Part shown: in pieces, positions 7,236 through 13,493 of the stretch
How the letters are laid out: the number at the start of each line of letters is the position of its first letter
Numbering within the stretch: position 1 is the first letter of the stretch
Source of the DNA: CAZVIJ01 sp964626735
Lineage (GTDB): Bacteria; Patescibacteriota; Dojkabacteria; JAOAGR01
DNA: 17,902 bases
Reading direction: 5' to 3'
NCBI GenBank assembly: GCA_964626735.1
Contig: CAZVIJ010000039.1
Coordinates: 1-17,902, forward strand
Program-made: the position numbers and the translations under genes
Notes under the pieces: generated by a model
Seen by the model: only the letters and a program-made list of their open reading frames with translations
Told to the model about the DNA's origin: nothing
The model's database searches: none

Positions 7236-7817
7236 CTATTCCACGATCAGTTTGCCGACTTGTCCGTTCTTCCGATGCTGGCCGACATTACAGTAATACT
7301 CGAACGTTCCAGCCTTGTCCGGAGTAAACTCAACCGTCGTCGTTTCACCGGGTTTTACGGTAGTCGATTTTACATTGAACTCGTCGATGTAGAGATTATG
7401 GGGCATCGCTCCATTCGCAGCTCCAGTCAAAGTTATCTTCACCTTCTGCCCCACTTTTGCGCGTATTTCATTCGGTTTGAAATAAAACGCTCCGCCTTCG
7501 ACAGCGATCGAAACGGCATCTGCTGTAGAAGCTTGAGGGGTACCGGTGACCAGGAAGTCCGCTGTTGGCGTAGTCGTGGCCATGGGAGTTCCGCTCATAT
7601 CCGGCATAGTAGTAGTACCAAGGACATCCGGAGTTGCAGTTACCGACGCCGTTGTCGACGGCGAGACTTCCGGCGTTGCAGATGTAGTATTGTTTTGAGC
7701 CATGCTCTGATTTTCGCCGGCGGTATTGCTTTTTTGCTTCATCGCGTACAACCCTCCCGCTATGGCGAGGATCAACACGATGATGACTACCGGGATAAGT
7801 GCTTTATTCTCTTTCAT
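7236..7817 (-). CDS. Membrane-anchored cupredoxin
   Basis: Extracytoplasmic blue-copper protein of 193 residues. An uncleaved signal-anchor helix spans about 6-26, a Thr/Ser/Pro-rich linker 30-100 and a cupredoxin fold 101-193. Visible copper ligands are His140 (AMPHNLY), Cys176 and His181 (YYCNVGQHRKNGQ). The position normally held by the weak axial Met, five residues after the second His, is Gln186, as in stellacyanins. This would be expected to lower the reduction potential relative to Met. As the first gene of the unit with the NOX-type oxidoreductase, it is a plausible electron acceptor or relay on the outer face of the membrane. The linker would let the domain reach its partner. Copper binding and the partnership are inferred from family knowledge and gene order. 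Confidence 0.92.
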   Translation of the reverse strand: MKENKALIPVVIIVLILAIAGGLYAMKQKSNTAGENQSMAQNNTTSATPEVSPSTTASVTATPDVLGTTTMPDMSGTPMATTTPTADFLVTGTPQASTADAVSIAVEGGAFYFKPNEIRAKVGQKVKITLTGAANGAMPHNLYIDEFNVKSTTVKPGETTTVEFTPDKAGTFEYYCNVGQHRKNGQVGKLIVE

Positions 7818-7838
7818 GTAGTTTATGGTTATGTATTC

Positions 7839-7876
7839 CTAGCTCAAGAACTAGTTGCTGAATACTACATGATGTA
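7839..7876 (-). promoter_or_regulatory. Two dyads upstream of the cupredoxin operon
   Basis: CTAGCTCAAGAACTAG (7839-7854) is a near-palindrome with one G.U-compatible mismatch. TACATGATGTA (7866-7876) is a perfect 5+1+5 palindrome. The second resembles the TACA...TGTA core of BlaI/CopY operators, but with a 3-base instead of 2-base centre. Both lie 22-59 bases before the cupredoxin ATG, where repressor sites would be expected. No single -10 stands out for this gene; TACATA 12 bases before the ATG is possible. Confidence 0.4.
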
Positions 7877-7911
7877 AAAGAAAATATCTACTACGCTTGG
7901 TAGTAGATATT
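7877..7911 (-). terminator. Intrinsic terminator of the cyclophilin gene
   Basis: AATATCTACTAC (7883-7894) and GTAGTAGATATT (7900-7911) form a perfect 12-bp stem with a 5-base loop. On the minus strand the stem is followed by TTTTCTTTT (within 7877-7882 and the stem foot), the layout of a Rho-independent terminator. It lies 60 bases past the cyclophilin stop, between it and the cupredoxin operon, so the two are separate transcription units. Confidence 0.75.
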
Positions 7912-7970
7912 GTTCTAGTATTGGAGACTGATTTATTATCCAACAGCCACATGAAGTGGCGATGAAAAGT

Positions 7971-8462
7971 TTACAGCTCTTCAACTTTCACCGCCAAAAT
8001 CGACACGGGGTTTTGCGGTTTCGACTTTTCCCCATGAGGTGCCGAAACGACAGGAGATTCGGCGATTTCGTCGACGACATCCATCCCCTCAACGACCTTA
8101 CCGAAAATGACGTAATTCTTAGGCAGCGGTACGTCCTTATGCATGATGAAAAATTGACTGCCGTTCGTATTCGGACCGGCATTCGCCATAGCGATGGTTC
8201 CTCTCGTATATTCACCGGCAAACGGCTCGTCGTCGAACTTGTATCCGGGCCCTCCGGTACCGTTTCCTTTCGGATCGCCGCCTTGGATCATGAAATCCTT
8301 AATGACTCTATGGAAGATGGTATTGTCGTAGAAACCTTTCTTCGCAAGCCCGACAAAGTTCCCGGTTGTCCTTGGGGTATCTTTGGAGAGCTCAAGTACG
8401 ATCGAACCGGCCTCGGTATCGATCGTGACCTTGTAGTTTGTTGTAGCAGGAGTGATGTCCAT
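7971..8462 (-). CDS. ppiB: Cyclophilin-type peptidyl-prolyl cis-trans isomerase
   Basis: Full-length bacterial cyclophilin of 163 residues without a signal peptide, so cytoplasmic. It catalyses cis-trans isomerisation of Xaa-Pro bonds during protein folding. Active-site residues are in place: FHRVIKDFMIQGGD (His51, Arg52, Phe57, Gln60) and NGSQFFI (Gln103, Phe105), then YVIFGKVVEGMDVVD. The Trp that binds cyclosporin in eukaryotic forms is absent, as in many bacterial members. It is transcribed alone, from a TATACT exactly 7 bases before the ATG to a strong hairpin terminator downstream. It is divergent from the kinase at 8515 with 52 bases between the starts. Confidence 0.96.
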   Translation of the reverse strand: MDITPATTNYKVTIDTEAGSIVLELSKDTPRTTGNFVGLAKKGFYDNTIFHRVIKDFMIQGGDPKGNGTGGPGYKFDDEPFAGEYTRGTIAMANAGPNTNGSQFFIMHKDVPLPKNYVIFGKVVEGMDVVDEIAESPVVSAPHGEKSKPQNPVSILAVKVEEL

Positions 8463-8469
8463 ACCATGA

Positions 8470-8475
8470 AGTATA
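8470..8475 (-). promoter_or_regulatory. -10 element of the cyclophilin gene, leaderless arrangement
   Basis: TATACT on the minus strand lies 7 bases before the ATG at 8460-8462. Transcription would begin at the start codon, and no Shine-Dalgarno is present. No -35 consensus is seen at 17 bases. Confidence 0.6.
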
Positions 8476-8514
8476 CTAAATTTACCAAAGTTATATCATT
8501 GGGATACACCGCCC

Positions 8515-10080
8515 ATGGACCTTGAGAATAAACCACTCGACGGAGCCTCGTACGAACACCTGAAACGCTCACTCGAACAATACGAACGATTCATCGACAA
8601 GGCTCCCATCGCGATAGCAGTACACAAAAACGGCAAGTTGATGTACGTCAACGAGGCTGCCGTCAGGATGATTGAAGCAGAAAGCGAAAAGCAGCTGATT
8701 GGTTTGGAAATTGCCAAAATAGTACATCCTGATTCCCAGAAACTGGCGTATGAAAGGATGAAGGCAATTTACGAAGGCAAGAAACTGTTCACGAATCCGG
8801 TGGTAGAAAAGTTCGTTACGCTTAAAGGAAACGTCATTCACGTCCAGGTTATTTCGCAACTCTTCATGTTCAACGGCGAGAAGGCAGTCCAGGTCATGTG
8901 CATTAACATTACCGACAAGATCCGCTCGGAAGAGATTATCAGGGAAAGCGAAGAACGATTTAGGATGCTTACCGACAGCGCACCGGTCCTAATCTGGATG
9001 TGCAACGAACATAAGGATTGCACGTACGTCAACAAGCCCTGGTGCGATTTTACCGGAAGAAAGCTCGAACAGGAATTGAAGCGCGGGTGGACGCAAAATG
9101 TCCATCCGGGAGATGCGCAATCAGTGCGCGAATTATTCGGAAAGGCGTTCGACAGCAGATCACGGGTAACGCTCGAATACCGGCTCAAACGCCATGACGG
9201 CGTATATCGGTGGATGGCCGTGGAGGGCACTCCCTATTTTTCGGCTGCCGGAACATTCTTAGGGTATATCGGGACATCTATCGACGTAACCGATCGCAAG
9301 GATGCGATGGCGGAGCTCGAAAAGATAAAATCTGAATTAGAGCTTCGCGTCGATAAACGTACCGAAGAGCTGACGAAGGCGAATCAAGAACTTGCTCGCA
9401 GCAACAAGGAGCTGGAAGACTTCGCGTATATCGCGTCCCACGATCTACAGGAACCGCTGAGGAAAATATCCTCGTTCTCGAATCTGCTGGTCACCAAATA
9501 CAAGGGCGACTTGCCGGAAAACGCCCAAACGTACATTAACTCGATGCAAAAGGCATCGATACGTATGGGAAATTTGATCAACGATTTGCTGGCGTATTCT
9601 CGCGTCGCTACGCATGTCCTGCCGTTCAAGAAAGTAAATTTGAAGAAAGTCGTTGAAGATGTCCTCGACGATCTGAATACGAGGATTGAGCAAACGAATG
9701 CCCGCATTACGGTTGATGGGCTTGAGACCGTTTACGCCGATTCTTCTCAAATGAGGCAGTTATTCCAAAACCTGATCTCGAACGCGCTCAAGTACCGGAA
9801 GAAAGAAACGCCGCCCAAGGTATCGATAACGTCCAAACACCAAGAAACGTTCTGCATCATACGGGTCAAAGACAACGGTATCGGATTCGACGAAAAATAT
9901 ACCGACAGGATTTTCACTATATTCCAAAGGCTGCACGGCAAAAGCGAATACGAAGGCACGGGAATCGGGCTCGCCATCTGCAAGAAGATCGTGCAGCGCC
10001 ACAACGGAGAAATTACCGCAAGAAGCAAACTCGGCAAAGGGTCGACATTTATCATCAAGATACCGTACCGCCAAAAATGA
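8515..10080 (+). CDS. PAS-PAS sensor histidine kinase
   Basis: Cytoplasmic kinase of 521 residues with no membrane segment. Two PAS domains lie at about 20-140 and 145-263; the second ends in a PAC motif (EYRLKRHDGVYRWMAVEGTP). A coiled-coil linker (about 264-300) leads to HisKA with H-box FAYIASHDLQEPLRK (phospho-acceptor His309). The ATPase domain has N-box NLISNALKY, G1 DNGIGF and G2 GTGIGLAI, and ends at GSTFIIKIPY. All residues for ATP binding and phosphotransfer are present. The second PAS is of the type found in bacteriophytochrome-like kinases, but no chromophore Cys or GAF-PHY is seen. No response regulator is adjacent, so it is an orphan. It is a close paralogue of the kinase at the left edge, minus the GAF domain. 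Its 3' end is 2 bases from the convergent gene at 10083. Confidence 0.95.
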   Translation: MDLENKPLDGASYEHLKRSLEQYERFIDKAPIAIAVHKNGKLMYVNEAAVRMIEAESEKQLIGLEIAKIVHPDSQKLAYERMKAIYEGKKLFTNPVVEKFVTLKGNVIHVQVISQLFMFNGEKAVQVMCINITDKIRSEEIIRESEERFRMLTDSAPVLIWMCNEHKDCTYVNKPWCDFTGRKLEQELKRGWTQNVHPGDAQSVRELFGKAFDSRSRVTLEYRLKRHDGVYRWMAVEGTPYFSAAGTFLGYIGTSIDVTDRKDAMAELEKIKSELELRVDKRTEELTKANQELARSNKELEDFAYIASHDLQEPLRKISSFSNLLVTKYKGDLPENAQTYINSMQKASIRMGNLINDLLAYSRVATHVLPFKKVNLKKVVEDVLDDLNTRIEQTNARITVDGLETVYADSSQMRQLFQNLISNALKYRKKETPPKVSITSKHQETFCIIRVKDNGIGFDEKYTDRIFTIFQRLHGKSEYEGTGIGLAICKKIVQRHNGEITARSKLGKGSTFIIKIPYRQK

Positions 10081-10082
10081 CG

Positions 10083-10451
10083 TTACGATAAGTGAGAAAC
10101 CGTAAAGAGCATAACGAGAATGCTCATAAAGCCGGTCGTAAGGATATGTCGATACGGGAGTCGTTCGTCGGAGGAGGTTTTCAGCTTCAGGACAAGCAGC
10201 AGCTCGACTGCTGTAACGACAACGATATAGATGCCGATATTCCTGCAGTATTGCGTGAACGAATAATTACTCGAAAGTAATGCAAGTATGGAACCGGTAA
10301 TAATCTGGAAGGTACTGCTAGCCGCGATCGATTGAATCGACTTCCCGATCATCTCAGAATTATCTTGGAAAACTTGCATTAACGCATACAAAATATAGCC
10401 GCCCAAATACATCGCCCCCAACAGGTGGATCATCAACAAATATTTTTCCAT
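10083..10451 (-). CDS. Small four-helix membrane protein, unknown function
   Basis: A 122-residue protein with four likely membrane helices at about 5-27, 43-62, 70-91 and 104-120. The N-terminal helix has MIHLLGAMYLGGYILY; a His followed by a Gly-rich helix is also seen in DUF2269- and CopD-like membrane proteins, where it can bind heme or metal, but the match is too weak to name a family. It lies 27 bases downstream of the NDT-like/RHH gene on the same strand, so co-transcription is likely, although it also has its own -10-like sequence. The start ATG 10449-10451 is followed at once by the first helix. Function unknown. Confidence 0.75.
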   Translation of the reverse strand: MEKYLLMIHLLGAMYLGGYILYALMQVFQDNSEMIGKSIQSIAASSTFQIITGSILALLSSNYSFTQYCRNIGIYIVVVTAVELLLVLKLKTSSDERLPYRHILTTGFMSILVMLFTVSHLS

Positions 10452-10456
10452 GGGAC

Positions 10457-10464
10457 AGTATATA
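10457..10464 (-). promoter_or_regulatory. -10 element of the small membrane protein gene
   Basis: TATATACT on the minus strand holds two overlapping -10 matches: TATATA 7 bases, or TATACT 5 bases, before the ATG. It sits in the 27-base gap after the upstream gene, so the membrane protein may be expressed separately as a leaderless message. Confidence 0.5.
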
Positions 10465-10478
10465 CAATGTTGACGAAA

Positions 10479-11084
10479 TTACGAACTGGTCGAGAGGAAC
10501 TGTTCGTAGTCGTCATCCCCATCGATTTCCTTCTTGAGGGCATCCCGGATAATTCTCGTCCTGCTTTTGTTCTTGGTGAACTGCGCCCAATCAAGATACG
10601 AACGTTCGACATCGGAGAGTACCAAATGGAATCTGTTCCTGAGGCCGACATCCTTGTACTTCCGGGTAAATGCATGAATTATGTCTTGAGCCGTTTCAAG
10701 GCTGTATTCCTTCACCTGTAGAATATCCGACTCGATCCCCTGAATGAACGTTTGCTGGAAATGTCGATGCTTGGGCCCTTGCCAAAGAACTAGGGTTGGT
10801 TTCTGTTTTTGCAAGGCAACCGTTATCTGATGTCCCGTACTGAAGTTCGAAACGGTATCTTCAACGATCACGAGATCGGCATCGTTAATTGCATGCATGC
10901 AGTCCCGGTAAACGTCCTTTATATCTGCCATTTCGAACTTCCTTTTCTTCAATCGGTCGTTCGCCTTATCCAACCAGTCCATGGTGAGAACGTGATTCTC
11001 TTCAAGGATCAACTCACGTATGCGGTAGTATGTATCCCGGTGCGTCAGGAAGTCAGCCGTCGAACAGGTGAAATACACTTTCAT
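10479..11084 (-). CDS. Nucleoside 2-deoxyribosyltransferase-like domain fused to ribbon-helix-helix
   Basis: A 201-residue protein. Residues 1-140 have the Rossmann-like layout of nucleoside 2-deoxyribosyltransferases and their relatives: MKVYFTCST as first strand, NDADLVIVE (67-75), then STGHQITVALQKQKP (82-96). The last aligns without gaps to the family motif xGxExxxAxxxxKP, but the nucleophilic Glu is Gln86. Residues about 151-188 look like a ribbon-helix-helix DNA-binding unit: strand RFHLVLS, helix DVERSYLDWAQFT, then SRTRIIRDALKKEI. It may be a regulator sensing a nucleotide or NAD-related ligand, or an enzyme of altered chemistry controlling its own gene. The start is ATG 11082-11084, since MKVYF begins the first strand; a longer frame to 11138 adds a Cys-rich stretch lying over the promoter. 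The small membrane protein gene follows. Confidence 0.75.
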   Translation of the reverse strand: MKVYFTCSTADFLTHRDTYYRIRELILEENHVLTMDWLDKANDRLKKRKFEMADIKDVYRDCMHAINDADLVIVEDTVSNFSTGHQITVALQKQKPTLVLWQGPKHRHFQQTFIQGIESDILQVKEYSLETAQDIIHAFTRKYKDVGLRNRFHLVLSDVERSYLDWAQFTKNKSRTRIIRDALKKEIDGDDDYEQFLSTSS

Positions 11085-11160
11085 AGTTGAGCGTAGCGCA
11101 TGAGCATATAATGCACAAGATGTGCATATACATTTCATACGATTTCGCTATCTTCGAACC
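11085..11160. promoter_or_regulatory. Divergent promoter region with a 7-base inverted repeat
   Basis: Between the NDT-like/RHH gene (-) and the NTPase gene (+). ATGCACA (11111-11117) and TGTGCAT (11121-11127) form a perfect inverted repeat with a 3-base centre, placed midway and so a possible operator for the RHH protein. For the plus gene TATCTT (11149-11154) lies 6 bases before ATG 11161. For the minus gene TACGCT lies 5 bases before its ATG, a weaker match. Confidence 0.4.
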
Positions 11161-11684
11161 ATGAAAACTATCATANNNNNNNNNNGTGCACCAAGAACGC
11201 ATTCGCGAAGATGTTCTACGACGAGCAGTTCGAGATTATTGGGGTAAGCGTCCCCTCGAACGTGTCCGAACAGCCGATGAGCAGCGATGAAACACTACTT
11301 GGTGCGACCAGCAGAATGAATGCGGCACGAAAACAGTTTCCGAATGCGCATTATTGGGTTGGAATCGAAGGCGGCCTGGAACGAGAAGGAAAATCGTATA
11401 CGTGTTTCGGGTGGATCGTCGTCTCGAATGATACGTTTACCAGTACCTGTCGCACCGCCAACTTCCCGATACCGTCACGGGTAGCGGAACTCGTTGATCA
11501 AGGAATGGAGCTAGGTGCGGCAGACGATATCGTATTTGGGAGGACCAATTCAAAGCAGGATAATGGAACCATAGGATTATTGACCAGAAACCTAATAGAC
11601 CGGGCAGGCCTCCATGAACATGCAGCCATCATCGCGCTCATCCCATTCGTAAACGAACACCTGTATCAGATAGCAAGACCTTAG
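11161..11684 (+). CDS. Inosine/xanthosine triphosphatase-like NTPase (YjjX/DUF84), interrupted by assembly gap
   Basis: House-cleaning phosphatase expected to hydrolyse damaged purine nucleoside triphosphates such as ITP and XTP. The intact part from 11187 reads CTKNAFAKMFYDEQ, then VPSNVSEQPMSSDETLLGA and VGIEGGLE, the family's conserved signatures, and runs to TAA/TAG at 11684. The family normally begins with a strand and a TKNPxK-like loop. ATGAAAACTATCATA at 11161-11175 (MKTII) supplies that strand, and CTKN after the gap supplies the loop. Across the 10 Ns the two halves are out of frame, so the gap length is probably arbitrary; a true length of 2 mod 3 would restore one frame. ATG 11211 is therefore an internal Met rather than the start. 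A -10-like TATCTT precedes 11161 by 6 bases. Confidence 0.82.
11176..11185. other. Assembly gap (10 N)
   Basis: Ten consecutive Ns inside the N-terminal coding part of the NTPase gene. The round length suggests a scaffold placeholder and not a measured gap, and the reading frame is not kept across it. Confidence 0.98.
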
Positions 11685-11703
11685 CATGGCCGAGACGAGC
11701 GTG

Positions 11704-11709
11704 TATGAT
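11704..11709 (+). promoter_or_regulatory. -10 element of the gene at 11717, leaderless arrangement
   Basis: TATGAT lies 7 bases before ATG 11717. It overlaps the in-frame ATG at 11705, which argues that translation starts at 11717. Confidence 0.5.
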
Positions 11710-11716
11710 GGTACGT

Positions 11717-12205
11717 ATGCAGAAAACATTGCTCGCTATCGGTCTCGTTTGCTTCATGATCATCGCTTCAATTGCCGGCATGTACTTGGTAAACGAGCAT
11801 ACGAGACAACGTCTCAAGATAGCTGAAACGAAGCCTGTCGCCGAAGAATTCGTGAGATCTTTGCAATCGGGAGATTTGGAAAAAGCATCGTCGATGATCG
11901 AATCATGCCACGTAGGAACTAATTGCGAGGGACTGCGAAATGATGACATCGCTTCCAATACTCAACACGAACTTGAAAACCTCGTTGCTGCCCGGCCGTT
12001 GCCTCTCGATGCGATAATCCTGGCACCAGCAGAAGGTCAAACGCTTGAATTGACTCCCCATGCTGACTCAACCGAGTTTACGGGCACGGTTGGCGATGTT
12101 CCCTTTAGTTTGGCGATTAGTCAAAGGAAAATCGTGATGTTCAAGTTCGCCAGCATCTGTTGGAAAGCGGACAACCTGTCATGCGAAAAGCACCTAAACA
12201 TTTGA
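11717..12205 (+). CDS. Membrane-anchored extracytoplasmic protein, NTF2-like pattern
   Basis: A 162-residue protein with an N-terminal signal anchor (about 3-22, Leu/Ile/Ala-rich) and an outside domain. The segment KPVAEEFVRSLQSGDLEKASSM resembles the first helix pair of NTF2-like extracellular domains (DUF4878 type: a helix, then a gD..kA motif), but the rest is too divergent to be sure. Four Cys occur in two close pairs (CHVGTNC and CWKADNLSC) and probably form disulfides. The start is ATG 11717; ATG 11705 lies within the -10. The 3' end overlaps the convergent SRPBCC gene by 12 bases, with no terminator between. Function unknown. Confidence 0.75.
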   Translation: MQKTLLAIGLVCFMIIASIAGMYLVNEHTRQRLKIAETKPVAEEFVRSLQSGDLEKASSMIESCHVGTNCEGLRNDDIASNTQHELENLVAARPLPLDAIILAPAEGQTLELTPHADSTEFTGTVGDVPFSLAISQRKIVMFKFASICWKADNLSCEKHLNI

Positions 12206-12637
12206 AGCCAGTAATTTTTCGAATTCGTCGAGAACACGAGTCCAATGCTCTATCATATGAGACCGAACTTCTGCATCCGATAGATTTTCTTGATGAAAAC
12301 TGAGCGTAGCGTTATTTCCGCTTGGAAGTACCCGAACTTGTAAGGTTGATGCTTTTTTCCATCCCGCTTGTTTCCATCTCAAACGCATATGGCTTTCGGT
12401 AACGAAGACTGCTACTTTCACCTCGATACCTCCCGTCACGGAAAACTCGATTCCCACCTGCAGATCCTCGGTCCGTACCGAGCCAAGCCAGACAGAAAGG
12501 CCGACTTCGGAAACAAGCGATTCCCACAGCATAGGTACGTCAACAGGAAAAGTTCTTCGTACACCAGCTTCGTAACCGGCATCTTTGGTTTTACCGACTG
12601 ACAGCGGTTTTTGCGGAACAGTTCTATGGGTTGCCAT
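12194..12637 (-). CDS. SRPBCC/AHSA1-like domain protein
   Basis: A 147-residue protein. After a basic N-terminal stretch of about 30 residues it reads GVRRTFPVDVPMLWESLVSEVGLSVWLG, then a run of beta-strands (VGIEFSVTGGIEVKVAVFV, HMRLRWKQAGWKKASTLQVRV, NATLSFHQENLSD) and a long final helix (HMIEHWTRVLDEFEKLLA). This is the order of the SRPBCC fold as in Hsp90-ATPase-activator-like (AHSA1) proteins, whose cavity binds a hydrophobic ligand; the ligand here is unknown. The start ATG 12635-12637 overlaps the end of the upstream gene by 14 bases, implying translational coupling. AAGGAAAG upstream is a distant Shine-Dalgarno candidate. The family call rests on fold pattern. Confidence 0.8.
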   Translation of the reverse strand: MATHRTVPQKPLSVGKTKDAGYEAGVRRTFPVDVPMLWESLVSEVGLSVWLGSVRTEDLQVGIEFSVTGGIEVKVAVFVTESHMRLRWKQAGWKKASTLQVRVLPSGNNATLSFHQENLSDAEVRSHMIEHWTRVLDEFEKLLASNV

Positions 12638-13121
12638 ATTTATAATTCTTTCCTTGAGGTACGTTCGGGTAACTAAGTCGTTCGACACTTTCGGAACTCG
12701 CCCCCGCATCGCGCAGCTGTTCGGCAATAGCATTGCGCGCAATTGCTAACCGATCGTATATCTTCGATGTCGTTTTTCTTCCCGGTCCGGTAATTTCAAT
12801 CTGGTCAACTATTTCATCGGAGATATTCTTCACTTTACCGAAAAAAATTTGCGTATCGAGATCGAGTACCATCGGGTCGATACCCAAAAGCGACGGCATC
12901 GCATTCTCATAGCGCTTTTTGAAGAGCTCAAGCCACATTCTCGCGATACGGGGATAATTCAGATGCAGGCGAAATGGTGGAGCTTGGGTCACTGCAACGA
13001 TTCCTTTATACAGATCGTCGCCAAGCAGGAATACGCTAGTAAGCCAAACATCGCCAATGCCGGCAAAATTAACTATTCTCTGCCTCCCGTCAAAGGTGTC
13101 GAGCGAACGGAGTACGCTCAA
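12624..13121 (-). CDS. Hypothetical protein, possibly the 3' part of a gene broken by TAA
   Basis: A 165-residue soluble protein not recognised. It contains RQRIVNFAGIGDVWLTSVFL, FRLHLNYPRIARMWLELFKKR and a C-terminal helix-rich part (TSKIYDRLAIARNAIAEQLRDAG). The only possible early start is TTG 13121; the first Met is about 60 residues in. The reading frame is the same as that of the gene ending at 13134, with TAA and four codons between them. This suggests that the two are halves of one protein of about 285 residues split by a nonsense change or sequence error. Alternatively it is a separate coupled gene using TTG, with GGTACGGAA just upstream. It overlaps the SRPBCC gene downstream by 14 bases. 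Confidence 0.65.
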   Translation of the reverse strand: MSVLRSLDTFDGRQRIVNFAGIGDVWLTSVFLLGDDLYKGIVAVTQAPPFRLHLNYPRIARMWLELFKKRYENAMPSLLGIDPMVLDLDTQIFFGKVKNISDEIVDQIEITGPGRKTTSKIYDRLAIARNAIAEQLRDAGASSESVERLSYPNVPQGKNYKYGNP

Positions 13122-13133
13122 TTCCGTACCGGC

Positions 13134-13481
13134 TTAGATATGTGCTTCATCGACGATCGCCGACCGCAATGCCAGACCGCCATCCAGTTCGCGCTCGATA
13201 ACAATTCTGCGCTCGGCATGCATCATCGCTTCATCATGCTGCCGATAACGGGTTGAAGCATGGACATCTACCATTCCCCCTTGCATAAAGGTAGTTGCAG
13301 CACGCACGAGCATCTCGGGATCGGCCGCAAGTTCGGGATGTACGGTTTGGAGATACGGAGCAAGCCAAGTACCGCTCAGGGACGTTAATCCAGTCAAATC
13401 GTACAGCGCAGGCGTCGTAACCCCGCGCAGCGTAAATTGTTGCTCATCGTACACGACATCCAATCGTTTTGTATCAATCAT
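13134..13481 (-). CDS. Hypothetical protein, possibly the 5' part of a gene broken by TAA
   Basis: A 115-residue protein not recognised, with no signal peptide or membrane helix. It begins MIDTKRLDVVYDEQQFTLRGV (a beta-strand pattern) and ends HAERRIVIERELDGGLALRSAIVDEAHI before TAA at 13134-13136. The same frame then continues openly for 170 codons, so it may be the N-terminal half of a longer protein. It is first in a minus-strand unit with the gene at 12624-13121 and the SRPBCC gene. TATAAT lies 6 bases before its ATG, so the message is probably leaderless. Confidence 0.65.
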   Translation of the reverse strand: MIDTKRLDVVYDEQQFTLRGVTTPALYDLTGLTSLSGTWLAPYLQTVHPELAADPEMLVRAATTFMQGGMVDVHASTRYRQHDEAMMHAERRIVIERELDGGLALRSAIVDEAHI

Positions 13482-13487
13482 GGCATG

Positions 13488-13493
13488 ATTATA
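13488..13493 (-). promoter_or_regulatory. -10 element for the 13481-12194 minus-strand unit
   Basis: A perfect TATAAT on the minus strand, 6 bases before ATG 13479-13481; leaderless arrangement. No -35 consensus seen. Confidence 0.55.

Noticed and set aside
11085..11138. Longer N-terminus (MKCICTSCALYAH...) for the NDT-like/RHH protein
   Set aside because: It covers the divergent promoter region and palindrome, and MKVYFTCST is the natural first strand of the fold.
11211..11684. NTPase starting at ATG 11211
   Set aside because: The same frame continues upstream with CTKNAFAK, which fits the family's conserved loop, so this Met is internal and the real start lies before the assembly gap.
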